Assembly (NCBI GenBank): GCA_009837395.1
Contig: VXTP01000043.1
Span: 124,001 to 188,000, forward strand
Direction: 5' to 3'
Length of the DNA stretch: 64,000 nucleotides
Source: Gemmatimonadota bacterium
Lineage (GTDB): Bacteria; JAAXHH01
In this document: positions 54,590 through 63,277 of the stretch, piece by piece
How the letters are laid out: every line of letters starts with the position of its first letter
Position numbering within the stretch: the first letter of the stretch is position 1
Notes under the pieces: generated by a model
Told to the model about the DNA's origin: nothing
Database searches by the model: none
The model's input: only the letters and a program-made list of their open reading frames with translations
Program-made: the position numbers and the translations under genes

Positions 54590-56614
54590 TTGTCCGTCCG
54601 TGAAGAGGAACTGAGGGAAGACAGTCCGGAACAGTACAAGAATCCGGATACCGCTTTGTTCGGCGAAGCGGACGAACCCTACCTGCCGGGATTCAACCTG
54701 AAGACGATCTGGGCCTGCCTGTTCGTCGGGTTCGTCATGCTGCCGGGATCGATCTACCTCAGCCTGGTGACGGGCGGGCAGACCGGCGCGGCGGACTGGG
54801 TCACCGTCATCCTGTTCCTCGAGATCGCCAAGCGCTCCCTCGTCAAGATGACCCGGCAGGAAATCATGATCCTGTACTGGGCCGCGGCCGGGCTGGCCGC
54901 CGCGGGGAACGCCATGAACACGGGCATCACCGGCGGCCCCTTCGCTCACCTGATCTGGGAGCAGTACTACAAGCAGTCCCCGGAAGCCACGGGCATCGCC
55001 ACGCTGATCCCCACCTGGGTCGTGCCGACGCTGGACTCCACCGCGATGGCAAGCCGGACCTTCTTCCACATGGACTGGTTCGTGCCCGTCCTCGTCCTCA
55101 CCGCGGTGACGCTACTCTTTGCCGTCAATTCCTACTCGATGGGGTACATCCTCTTTCGGGTCACCAACGACGTGGAGCGGCTGACCTTCCCCCTGGCGCG
55201 GGTACACGCGGGCGGGGCCACGGCGCTGGCCGAGACGTCCCAGAACCGGGAGGGCTGGCGATGGCGGGCCTTCAGCATCGGGTCCGTGATCGGCGTGTCG
55301 TGGGGACTCCTGTACGTGATGATCCCCATCCTGTCCAGCACGTTCCTGGTCACGCCCATCACCATATTGCCCATACCCTTCATCGATTTCACCACCAGTC
55401 TCAGGGAAGTGCTGCCGGCGACCATGGTGGGGATAGGCACCGATCTTGGCACCCTCCTGGCCGGGTTCGTCCTGCCCTACTGGGTCGTGATCGGCACTTT
55501 CGTGTCGTCAGCGGCGATTGCGCTCGTTGCCAATCCGCTTCTGTACCACAACGGCATCCTGACCACCTGGGAGCCCGGGATGTCGCTGATCCCGACGCAG
55601 ATTTCCAACAACATCGATTTCTGGCTCAGCTTCACCATCGGCGCCTCCCTGGTCATCGGCATCGTGGGGTTCACCGCGACCATCCGGGCCATTCTGAAAT
55701 CCAACCGGGAGCGGCGGGAAGATCCCAACCGGGAAACGCAGGTGCAGCCGACGCCGAAGGGCCGGGGCGACCTGCCGATCTGGCTCGTCTTCATCTTCTG
55801 GTTCGTCAGCACGGCGGGCTTCGTGGTCATCCTCTACATCCTGATCCCCGACTTTCCCTGGTGGATCAGCGCCATCTTCGGATTCCTCTGGTCTCCGGTG
55901 TTCTCCTACATCGGGGCCCGTATGATCGGCATAACCGGGTCCCCATACGGTACCTCCTTTCCCTTCGTCAAGGAGGCTTCCTTCTTGCTGTCCGGCTACA
56001 AGGGGGTTGCCGTGTGGTTCGCGCCTATTCCCATCTTCGAGCACGGGAAAGTGGCCGAGACCTTCAAGCAACTGGATCTCACCAAGACGACTTTCGGCAG
56101 CGTGGTCAAGCTGACCGCGGTGACCACGATCCTGATGTTCGTTTGCAGCTTCATCTTCTACTCGCTCGTATGGAAGCTCAACCCGATCCCTTCCTCGGCC
56201 TATCCCTACGTGCAGAAGATGTGGCCCCTGAACGCGGCCATGCGGACCATCTGGGTGAAGTCCACCCTGCCCGGCGGCCTTACGTTCATCTTCGATATCA
56301 TCAAGATCGAGTACATCATCGCCGGCCTGGGCATCACTGGAGGGCTCTTCGGCCTGATCACCCTGGTGGGCGGCTCGCCCCTCTTCTTCTACGGCCTGGT
56401 CGGCGGCATGGCCATGCCGCTCTGGCAGACACTGCCCACCTTCTTCGGCGCGATTCTGGGGCGCTACTACTTCACCAAGCGCTTCGGCGAAGAGAAATGG
56501 ATGTCCTACGTGCCCATTGTGCTGGCCGGCTACGGGGCCGGCATCGGACTCATAGGCATGATCGCCATCGCCATCGCGCTGATCTCCAAGGCGATTTCGC
56601 AGATCGTGTATTGA
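54590..56614 (+). CDS. Large multi-pass membrane protein (OPT-like)
   Basis: The 674-residue protein has a charged N-terminus and about 15-16 predicted helices. It shares the ERLTFPL motif and an upstream arrangement (VTNDVERLTFPLARVHAGG) with the membrane protein at 13489, so the two belong to one family resembling oligopeptide or metal transporters. The start is a TTG six bases past AGGAGG. Its gene is convergent with the DHDPS-family gene, and the cluster suggests import of a carboxylate or sugar acid, but that is inference. Confidence 0.7.
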   Translation: MSVREEELREDSPEQYKNPDTALFGEADEPYLPGFNLKTIWACLFVGFVMLPGSIYLSLVTGGQTGAADWVTVILFLEIAKRSLVKMTRQEIMILYWAAAGLAAAGNAMNTGITGGPFAHLIWEQYYKQSPEATGIATLIPTWVVPTLDSTAMASRTFFHMDWFVPVLVLTAVTLLFAVNSYSMGYILFRVTNDVERLTFPLARVHAGGATALAETSQNREGWRWRAFSIGSVIGVSWGLLYVMIPILSSTFLVTPITILPIPFIDFTTSLREVLPATMVGIGTDLGTLLAGFVLPYWVVIGTFVSSAAIALVANPLLYHNGILTTWEPGMSLIPTQISNNIDFWLSFTIGASLVIGIVGFTATIRAILKSNRERREDPNRETQVQPTPKGRGDLPIWLVFIFWFVSTAGFVVILYILIPDFPWWISAIFGFLWSPVFSYIGARMIGITGSPYGTSFPFVKEASFLLSGYKGVAVWFAPIPIFEHGKVAETFKQLDLTKTTFGSVVKLTAVTTILMFVCSFIFYSLVWKLNPIPSSAYPYVQKMWPLNAAMRTIWVKSTLPGGLTFIFDIIKIEYIIAGLGITGGLFGLITLVGGSPLFFYGLVGGMAMPLWQTLPTFFGAILGRYYFTKRFGEEKWMSYVPIVLAGYGAGIGLIGMIAIAIALISKAISQIVY

Positions 56615-56675
56615 GGGTGTCCGGAACCGGTCGAGGCAGGTAACAGCAGATTCCGATGTTCCGGCCGGCTGGCGC

Positions 56676-57608
56676 CTAGTGGTAGGCCCGCAACGGCTCC
56701 ACCGCGTCGGCCACGCGGGCGGCAATGTCCCGCGGCACCCGGGGATTGAAGGGCCCGCCCTCGCCCGCCGCAACGTCCTCCCAGCCCCCGATGATCATCG
56801 CTTCCACCACCGCCGAATAGTTGTACTGCCGGCCGTTCATGAACCGCAGGTGTTCGAGGTCTGCGATAACGGCTTCCACGGCGGCCGAGGCCGCGTAGTC
56901 GCCCCGGCGCTGGGCGTTGTTGATCTCGTCGGCCGAACGGGCGGCGACGATGGCGGTGCCCGAGGTGTGTCCCCGGGCGCCCAGTTCGGCGGCGCGAGTG
57001 CTCCGGTCTCCGATCCCCCACATGACGATGCCGTCGTCACCGATGCCCTCGATGAGCGGGGTGACTTCTTCTTCGCTCGTACCCACCTTGACGCCGACTA
57101 TGTGCGGCGAATCCTTGACCAGCCGGATGATCGGGTTCACGTAGTCCGCGGACCGCATGTACAGCAGGAAGCGGGCGCCGCAATCCGTGCCCAGCCGCTC
57201 GGTGAAGGCCATGTAGTCGTCGTAGGTCGCCTCGTGGTCGGCGACGCCGGTAAGCGGCATGATGAGGTAGATGTCCGGCGGACGGGGAAGGGCCGACTGC
57301 CCGCGAACGAGTTCTTCGGTCTGGGAAAGGGGATTCGGCACGATGCCGGACATCAGGAACCCGTCTTCCCCCATCTCTTCCCCGGTGGCCGCGATGACCC
57401 GCATCTGTTCCTCGAAGGAGAAATGGTGGATCAGGCTCGTGCCCGCGATCCCGATCACGCGCTTCCGGTTCCCGTCAAGGTGGTTGTTCTCCATCAGGTA
57501 CCGGATGTTCCTGCGGTGGCCGCCTAAGTAGATGGCGCCGCCACGAAAGGGTACGATGGGGATGGCGGTCACGGAATCGAGCGTGTCGTAAAGGGCTTCG
57601 GATTGCAT
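56676..57608 (-). CDS. Dihydrodipicolinate synthase family protein
   Basis: The protein of about 310 residues has the (beta/alpha)8 DHDPS fold, with the Schiff-base Lys in HIVGVKVGTSEE near 180 and a Tyr at the LLYM segment near 155. These enzymes act as aldolases or lyases on 2-oxo acids; the neighbourhood suggests cleavage of a 2-keto-3-deoxy sugar acid. I choose the ATG at 57608, nine bases after AAAGGA; a GTG at 57641 overlapping the previous stop is an alternative. Confidence 0.88.
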   Translation of the reverse strand: MQSEALYDTLDSVTAIPIVPFRGGAIYLGGHRRNIRYLMENNHLDGNRKRVIGIAGTSLIHHFSFEEQMRVIAATGEEMGEDGFLMSGIVPNPLSQTEELVRGQSALPRPPDIYLIMPLTGVADHEATYDDYMAFTERLGTDCGARFLLYMRSADYVNPIIRLVKDSPHIVGVKVGTSEEEVTPLIEGIGDDGIVMWGIGDRSTRAAELGARGHTSGTAIVAARSADEINNAQRRGDYAASAAVEAVIADLEHLRFMNGRQYNYSAVVEAMIIGGWEDVAAGEGGPFNPRVPRDIAARVADAVEPLRAYH

Positions 57609-57637
57609 GGATTGCGTTCCTTTCTGCAGACAGTCAT

Positions 57638-58735
57638 TCACTGAGCCAATGGGTCGGCGCGGTGATCTTCCACTACATCAGAGTTCAGGGTCAAACCGAG
57701 CCCCGGTCTGTCGGAGATATCGATCCGGCCGTTTACCACCTGTTCCGCGGGCGTTACGAGTCCTTCGCGCCAAGCTACCTGTCCCCAGGCGTATTCGAGG
57801 ATGAGAAATCCGGGATGAGAGGCCATGATCTGTACGTGCGCCGCAACCGTAACCGGACCGAAGGGGCCGTGCGGCGCGGTCAACTGACCCCTGCTTTCGG
57901 CGATTGCGGCGATCTTCTTGAGTTCGCCGATGCCGCCCGCGATCGTGACGTCGGGCATGAGGACATCCAGGGCTTCGGCATCGAAGAGGGGCCAGCATCC
58001 CTCGATGAGCATGGCCCGTTCCCCGCCGGCAAGCCGCCACCCGGTTTCCCTTCTGATCTGCCGGTAACCTTCCAGGTCCCGTTCCCCCACCGGCTCCTCA
58101 AGCCAGTACAGCTCGACGCCCCGCAGTCCATCCACGAGCCGTCGGGCTTCATCCAGCGAGAAACGGCCGTAGCAGTCGAGGAGCAGGTCGATATCCGGCC
58201 CGATGGCCTCCCGCACGGCATGCACGCATTGCAGTCCGTGGTCAATCAGCTCGTTTCCGGCGCCGTATCGGCCGTCGAAAGGCGCGATCTTCACCGCGGT
58301 ATGCCCGTCTGCGACGGCGCCCGTGGCCTGGCGGACGAAGTCGTCCGGCGTGCCCTTCAGCGCGGCCCGGGTGACGTTGGCGTAAACGGGGATGCTGTCG
58401 CGGCACCTGCCCCCGAGCAGGGCGTATACCGGAACGTCCAGTGACTTCCCGAGGATGTCCCAAAGGCCCTGTTCGAATGCGCACAGGGCGTGCACGGCGG
58501 GCCGGTCCTCCGGAGGAGGCTTCAACTGCGCGGTAAGTTGTTCGATCCTTCGGGGGTCTTTGCCGATGACCTCACGCTCGATTTCCCGCAGCGCGGCCAG
58601 GACCGCTTGCCTCGGCGCCGAAGGATTGAGCTCACCCAATCCGTCCACGCCATCGTCGGTCCGGACGTGCAAGAACACCCAGTGATGCTGTCCGTTCACG
58701 TCTACCGCGTCGAGATCGATACCGGTTATGCGCAT
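57638..58735 (-). CDS. Mandelate racemase / muconate-lactonising enzyme superfamily protein
   Basis: The 365-residue protein has the enolase-superfamily barrel: a Lys in HTAVKIAPFD near 145, metal-ligand acids in DLLLDCYGRFS near 187, WLEEPV near 216 and GGERA near 241, and a catalytic-side LTAPHGPFGPV near 294. It probably dehydrates a sugar acid or racemises its substrate. The downstream DHDPS-family enzyme would cleave a 2-keto-3-deoxy product, which fits a sugar-acid pathway. Confidence 0.9.
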   Translation of the reverse strand: MRITGIDLDAVDVNGQHHWVFLHVRTDDGVDGLGELNPSAPRQAVLAALREIEREVIGKDPRRIEQLTAQLKPPPEDRPAVHALCAFEQGLWDILGKSLDVPVYALLGGRCRDSIPVYANVTRAALKGTPDDFVRQATGAVADGHTAVKIAPFDGRYGAGNELIDHGLQCVHAVREAIGPDIDLLLDCYGRFSLDEARRLVDGLRGVELYWLEEPVGERDLEGYRQIRRETGWRLAGGERAMLIEGCWPLFDAEALDVLMPDVTIAGGIGELKKIAAIAESRGQLTAPHGPFGPVTVAAHVQIMASHPGFLILEYAWGQVAWREGLVTPAEQVVNGRIDISDRPGLGLTLNSDVVEDHRADPLAQ

Positions 58736-58790
58736 GGCACGTGCCTTACGATTTCACCGGGACGCCATGAGCACCGGATGACAACCGGTC

Positions 58791-59582
58791 TCAGGGGCTG
58801 TACACGGTGGACTGGTTATACGGAATGATCAGGGGTTCCGGCCCGCCTTCCGGCAGATGGGCAGCCCATTCTCGCGGATCGTAGTCCCGCTCCACGAAAC
58901 AGGCGTAGTGGGCGGGCACGGCGGTCTTCAGTCCGAGGGAATCCGCGATACGGGCCGATCCGTCGAAGAAAGGGAATTCGCCCTCGTTCGGGTGGTTGGT
59001 CAGAAACCCGATCTGCGGCCGCAGGTCCCGTACAGGTGCGAGCAGGGATTCGTGGTCGGCGAAGGTGTTGACCGGGTCGCCCGATATATAGACGCGCACC
59101 GGTCCCATTTCGACTACGTAACCCAGGTGCTGCACGTCGGGCGGTGCGATACCGTCCTCGGGCAGGCCCGCCGGGGGCTTGGCCCACACCGTGTGCGCCT
59201 TCGAGGACCCCATCTCGGCGGTGTCGCCAGCCGTTACGACCGTCATGTTACCGGCGTTCAGCCCCGCTTCCTTCAGCGCGTTTATGCTTTCGATGGGGCC
59301 CACGTAGCTGACCTGCGGCCAGGCGGTGGAAAGGCGCTCCAGGGATTCCAGGCAGGTGTGATCACCGTGGTTGTGGGTCAGCAGCACGAAGTCGGTCTTC
59401 AGGGTCCTTTCGTCCAGGGGAGGCCGGGTATGGACGAAGCGGTCCGCAGGCCTTTCACGGGGGTTATAGGGATCGACCTGGATCACCGTGCCGTCCGGAT
59501 GCTTCAGTCCGAAAGAACTTTGTCCGAACCAGTGGATGCCCACGCTTCCGGCGGGCACTTGCAGGTCTTCAAAGGGATGCAT
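58791..59582 (-). CDS. MBL-fold metallo-hydrolase
   Basis: The protein of about 263 residues has the zinc motif H70-N-H72-G-D74-H75 in LLTHNHGDH. Other metal ligands are plausible in YISGDPVN near 155 and YACFVERD near 225. It hydrolyses an ester or lactone-type bond, unknown here. I choose the ATG at 59582, behind AAAGGA, over an upstream ATG at 59630. A good promoter lies at 59650-59678. Confidence 0.88.
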   Translation of the reverse strand: MHPFEDLQVPAGSVGIHWFGQSSFGLKHPDGTVIQVDPYNPRERPADRFVHTRPPLDERTLKTDFVLLTHNHGDHTCLESLERLSTAWPQVSYVGPIESINALKEAGLNAGNMTVVTAGDTAEMGSSKAHTVWAKPPAGLPEDGIAPPDVQHLGYVVEMGPVRVYISGDPVNTFADHESLLAPVRDLRPQIGFLTNHPNEGEFPFFDGSARIADSLGLKTAVPAHYACFVERDYDPREWAAHLPEGGPEPLIIPYNQSTVYSP

Positions 59583-59649
59583 GCGGGAGGTCCTTTCCGA
59601 GCACAGCCGCTCAAAATGTCCGTTCTTCATGGGCTAACAGGCACCGAGG

Positions 59650-59678
59650 AACTTAGTGATTCGGCGTGATCGTGTCAA
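59650..59678 (-). promoter_or_regulatory. Promoter of the MBL-fold gene
   Basis: On the minus strand, TTGACA (59678-59673), a 17-bp spacer and TAAGTT (59655-59650), about 68 bases upstream of the chosen ATG. Confidence 0.5.
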
Positions 59679-59770
59679 GCGGGGCACGAGGTTCCTTGCT
59701 GTATCGTACGCGCTCCGGGATACGTTACGATTCGTCCGGAATCAGGGTCGCCGGACTACCTTGATTTGCC

Positions 59771-59799
59771 TTGCTCCAACCGGGTGGCCCCTGTAGACT
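59771..59799 (+). promoter_or_regulatory. Possible promoter of pcm, leaderless arrangement
   Basis: TTGCTC (59771-59776), a 17-bp spacer and TAGACT (59794-59799). The transcription start would fall within about three bases of the ATG at 59809, and no clear ribosome site is visible, so leaderless translation is possible. Confidence 0.3.
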
Positions 59800-59808
59800 G
59801 AACGGACC

Positions 59809-60468
59809 ATGCTGCTATCCCGATTGTTCAAGAAAATCGAGTCGGTTGTCGTCCCCATTTCATCGCAGGAACGGATGATCGAGGAGCAGATCCGTGGACG
59901 CGGTCTAGACGAGCCCAGGGTGATCGAGGCCGTGCGCGCCGTGCCGAGGCACCGGTTCATTCCCGAAGCGTACCGGTCGCAGGCCTACGAAGACTGCGCC
60001 GTGTCCCTCGACCTTGGACAGACCGTGTCCCAGCCCTACATCGTGGGGCTCATGACCCGCCTGCTTGATGTGAGCGAAACGGACCGGATCCTCGAAATCG
60101 GCACGGGATCGGGCTACCAGACGGCGATCCTGGCCCGGCTCGCACGGTCCGTATACACGGTGGAGCGGTTGTCCGTCCTCGGCGCGCGGGCCCGGGAGAC
60201 CCTGGAATCCCTGGGTTACGATAACATCTATTACCGGATCGGCGACGGTTACGAAGGGTGGATCGAGCATGCACCTTACGACAAGATCATGGTGACGGCG
60301 GCGCCCGGTGATCTCCCCGAGAAGCTGTTTCGCCAGTTGAAGGACAAGGGGAAAATGGTCATCCCCATTGGCGAAGAACTGTATTCCGTGACGCGGTCGG
60401 GAGAGGAGGCAGTGAAGGTTCACCACGGCGGCGTGCGGTTCGTGCCCATGGTGGAGGATGGGGAGTAG
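59809..60468 (+). CDS. pcm: Protein-L-isoaspartate O-methyltransferase
   Basis: The 219-residue protein has the AdoMet motif EIGTGSGYQTAIL near 96-108 and the PCMT signature QTVSQPYIVGLMT near 70-82. It repairs isoaspartyl residues in damaged proteins using S-adenosylmethionine. The length is normal. It is divergent from the MBL-fold gene. Confidence 0.94.
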   Translation: MLLSRLFKKIESVVVPISSQERMIEEQIRGRGLDEPRVIEAVRAVPRHRFIPEAYRSQAYEDCAVSLDLGQTVSQPYIVGLMTRLLDVSETDRILEIGTGSGYQTAILARLARSVYTVERLSVLGARARETLESLGYDNIYYRIGDGYEGWIEHAPYDKIMVTAAPGDLPEKLFRQLKDKGKMVIPIGEELYSVTRSGEEAVKVHHGGVRFVPMVEDGE

Positions 60469-60547
60469 GGGAAGAACCGCTGTAACGGACGTTCAAAGGC
60501 AACTCAGGCGGCGCTCAGCACCTCCGATTTTCCAAACATGTCCCGCC

Positions 60548-60576
60548 TTGACCCCCGTCGTCTTTTGGTTTATATA
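60548..60576 (+). promoter_or_regulatory. Promoter of the SMP-30 family gene
   Basis: TTGACC (60548-60553), a 17-bp spacer and TATATA (60571-60576). The leader to the ATG at 60701 would be about 118 bases. Confidence 0.5.
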
Positions 60577-60700
60577 CTTGCAATCCCGCCGAAACGACCT
60601 TCCTCGGCGGTATCGCACGCGTACATTACAGTGAAGTGGTACGACACGGTGAAGCGGCACGATTTGTGCCCCCTTCGATTCGTTCAACCGGAGCAATGCC

Positions 60701-61615
60701 ATGATGGCGACCATTGAGAAGATCGCGGAAGTCGATGCGATGGTGGGCGAGGGACCGGTCTGGGATCCGGACAGCAGCACGCTGATCTGGACCGATATCC
60801 GGACCGGCCGGTTCTTCACCTATGACCCGGCCACGAACCAGAACCGCCAGGTGCACGACGGATTCAACGTTGGCGGATTCGCCTTCAATGAATTCGGGGG
60901 CCTTGTCGCCTGCATCTGGGACGGGGTCGTGCTATGGAAGTCGGACGACGAGTGGGTGCGCATTTTCGACGAGACCCATGAAGGAGAACCGCTGCGATTC
61001 AACGACGTGACGGCCGATCCCGGCGGGCGCATGTTCGCCGGTTCCCTGATCGACGGCGGTCTGGGAAAACTCTACCGTTTCGACCCGGACGGTAGCGTGG
61101 AAGTCATCGAAGAAGGGATCGGTTGCAGTAACGGCATGGGGTACTCGCCGGACGAATCCATTATGTACTACACTGATTCCGCCGTGCGGACGATCTACGC
61201 CTACGATTACGACAAGGCGACCGGTTCCGTTTCCAACCGGCGCGATTTCGTCAGGCTGCCCGATACCGCCGGGGTGCCGGACGGTATGACCGTGGACGCC
61301 GAGGGATTCGTTTGGACGGCCGTCTGGTTCGACGGATGCATCATCCGTTTCGACCCGGACGGCGTCGAGGAGCGGCGCATCGCGCTGCCGGCGATCCAGA
61401 CTTCGAGCGTCATGTTCGGCGGCACGGACCTGACGGACATCTACGTAACGACCGCCGGGACCTCGCTGGAACCCGGCTCACCCCTCGATCCGAAGGACTA
61501 CGACTGGCAGGCATATGGTGAGCATTACCGCGGCGGCGGCCTGTTCCGCGTGCGCCAGGACATCCAGGGAAAACCCGAATACAAGGCCCGTTTCCCGTGG
61601 CCGGACAAGACCTGA
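60701..61615 (+). CDS. SMP-30/gluconolactonase family protein
   Basis: The 304-residue six-bladed propeller has metal ligands in VGEGPVWD (Glu near 17), FNDVTADPGG (Asn near 103), and CSNGMGYSPDESIMYYTDSA (Asn and Asp near 145-160). It opens sugar lactones such as gluconolactone, so it could feed the enolase-superfamily and DHDPS-family enzymes nearby. The ATG at 60701 is doubled (ATGATG). The last codon and stop lie in the first unit of a 14-bp tandem repeat. Confidence 0.92.
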   Translation: MMATIEKIAEVDAMVGEGPVWDPDSSTLIWTDIRTGRFFTYDPATNQNRQVHDGFNVGGFAFNEFGGLVACIWDGVVLWKSDDEWVRIFDETHEGEPLRFNDVTADPGGRMFAGSLIDGGLGKLYRFDPDGSVEVIEEGIGCSNGMGYSPDESIMYYTDSAVRTIYAYDYDKATGSVSNRRDFVRLPDTAGVPDGMTVDAEGFVWTAVWFDGCIIRFDPDGVEERRIALPAIQTSSVMFGGTDLTDIYVTTAGTSLEPGSPLDPKDYDWQAYGEHYRGGGLFRVRQDIQGKPEYKARFPWPDKT

Positions 61616-61700
61616 TAGACAAGACCTGACAGACAGAACCTGACAGACAGAACCTGACAGACAGAACCTGACAGACAGAACCTGACAGACAGAACCTGAC
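61607..61700. repeat. Six-and-a-half-copy 14-bp minisatellite
   Basis: Six complete units (AGAACCTGACAGAC; the first two variant) and a 10-base partial copy. The first unit contains the SMP-30 stop codon, and the array ends two bases before the GGAGG ribosome site of the deacylase gene, so it forms the entire spacer. Confidence 0.95.
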
Positions 61701-61711
61701 TGGAGGAATGT

Positions 61712-63256
61712 GTGGCCTTCGATGTCGTCATTCACGGTGGTGAGGTAATCGATGGTACAGGCAGGACCGACCGGTACCGTGCGGACGTGGGGATACAGGA
61801 TGGACGCGTGGCGGGGATCGGCGACCTGTCGGAAGCCGAGGCCGCCCGGACGATCGACGCCGGCGGCCACATCGTCTGTCCAGGCTTCATCGACGTCCAC
61901 GTTCACTCCGAGAATTCCCTGCTGGGCGGACGGGACCAGATGGGCGGCCTCCGGCAGGGCGTGACGACTCATCTACTGGCACCGGACGGCTTCGGCTGGG
62001 CCGGCCTGGCGCCCGAAGAGGCCCTGCCGCTCTGGCATTACACGCAGTTCGCCTACGGAGAGCCCCTGGAACCGGTCAATTGGCCCACCATCGAGTCCTA
62101 CCTGGACCTCTTTCCGGGCCGCTCACCCGCTAACGTGTATCCCCAGGTGCCGCACTGCGCCGTGCGCGTCAAGGCCATGGGCTGGGACCCGGGGGCGCCC
62201 ACGCCAGACCAGATGAAGGTCATGGAAGCGGAGACCCGCGCCTGGATGGAAGCCGGCGCCGGCTGCCTCTGCCTGGGACTGGACTACCAGCCCAGCGCCA
62301 ACGCGCCTTTCGAGGAACTGGTAGCGCTTTGCAAGGTGGCGCTGGAATACGACGGGATCTACGCCGCCCACCTGAGATACCAGATCCTGGGACGGGACCG
62401 GGCCTGGCAGGAACTCATCGACCTGCACCGGGCAAGCGGCATTCCCGTGCACGCATCCCACGAACGAGTCGACGACATGACGGGTCCGTTCCTGGACCAG
62501 GCCATGAAAGACGGGGTGGATGTCTCCTTCGAATCCTATCTCTATCCGGCGGGCATGACCCATATCACCATGCAACTGCCCATGTGGGTCCAGACGGGCA
62601 GTCCGGAAGAAGTCCTCGAGCGGATGCGCCTGCCGGATACCCGTCGCAAGGCCCTCGAGTATCTGAAGTCGACGAACCTGGCCGACCGCCAGTACATCGG
62701 CTATACTCGTTCAGGCAAATTCGCGGGGATGACCCTGGGCGAGGCCGCGCGGAGCGTGAACAAGACGAACGAGGAATTCGCCTACGACCTCGTCCTCGAT
62801 GAAGACGGCATCCAGGCCTTCGTCATGTTCTGGCCGGTGCCCGAAGCAGAAGTCGACGCCGTGCTGAACCGGACGGCGCCCCATTCCCTCATGATGGTCG
62901 CCAGTGACGGCGTCTATGACTGCACCCATCCCCATCCCCGGGGCATGGGGTGTTTCGCGCAGATGCTCCGGAAGTTCGTTCGGGAGCGCGAGCTGCTGTC
63001 CCTGGAAGAGGCCGTCTACAAGATGAGTGGCTTTCCGGCGGAACGTTACCGGCTGAAAGACCGGGGCGTGCTGCGCGAAGGCGCGCCCGCGGACGTGGTC
63101 GTCTTCGATCCGCGGACCGTGGCCGACCGGGCCACCTTCGAAGCGCCGATCCAGCCTCCCGACGGAATTCCACACGTCTTCGTCAACGGCATTCCGGTCA
63201 TCGAAAACCACGAGCCCACGGCGCACCGCCCGGGCCAGGTCCTGAGCAGAGGATAG
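61712..63256 (+). CDS. N-acyl-D-amino-acid deacylase family amidohydrolase
   Basis: The 514-residue protein has the amidohydrolase metal motif H63-x-H65 in DVHVHSENS after GGHIVCPGFI. HASHERVDDM near 249-258 and SDGVYDCTHPHPRGM near 395-409 supply other metal or catalytic residues. The C-terminal beta-barrel ends with ADVVVFDPRTVADRATFEAP. It probably removes acyl groups from D-amino acids or similar amides. The start is a GTG five bases after GGAGG. Confidence 0.9.
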   Translation: MAFDVVIHGGEVIDGTGRTDRYRADVGIQDGRVAGIGDLSEAEAARTIDAGGHIVCPGFIDVHVHSENSLLGGRDQMGGLRQGVTTHLLAPDGFGWAGLAPEEALPLWHYTQFAYGEPLEPVNWPTIESYLDLFPGRSPANVYPQVPHCAVRVKAMGWDPGAPTPDQMKVMEAETRAWMEAGAGCLCLGLDYQPSANAPFEELVALCKVALEYDGIYAAHLRYQILGRDRAWQELIDLHRASGIPVHASHERVDDMTGPFLDQAMKDGVDVSFESYLYPAGMTHITMQLPMWVQTGSPEEVLERMRLPDTRRKALEYLKSTNLADRQYIGYTRSGKFAGMTLGEAARSVNKTNEEFAYDLVLDEDGIQAFVMFWPVPEAEVDAVLNRTAPHSLMMVASDGVYDCTHPHPRGMGCFAQMLRKFVRERELLSLEEAVYKMSGFPAERYRLKDRGVLREGAPADVVVFDPRTVADRATFEAPIQPPDGIPHVFVNGIPVIENHEPTAHRPGQVLSRG

Positions 63257-63277
63257 GAAGGGACGCGTTGTAGATAC

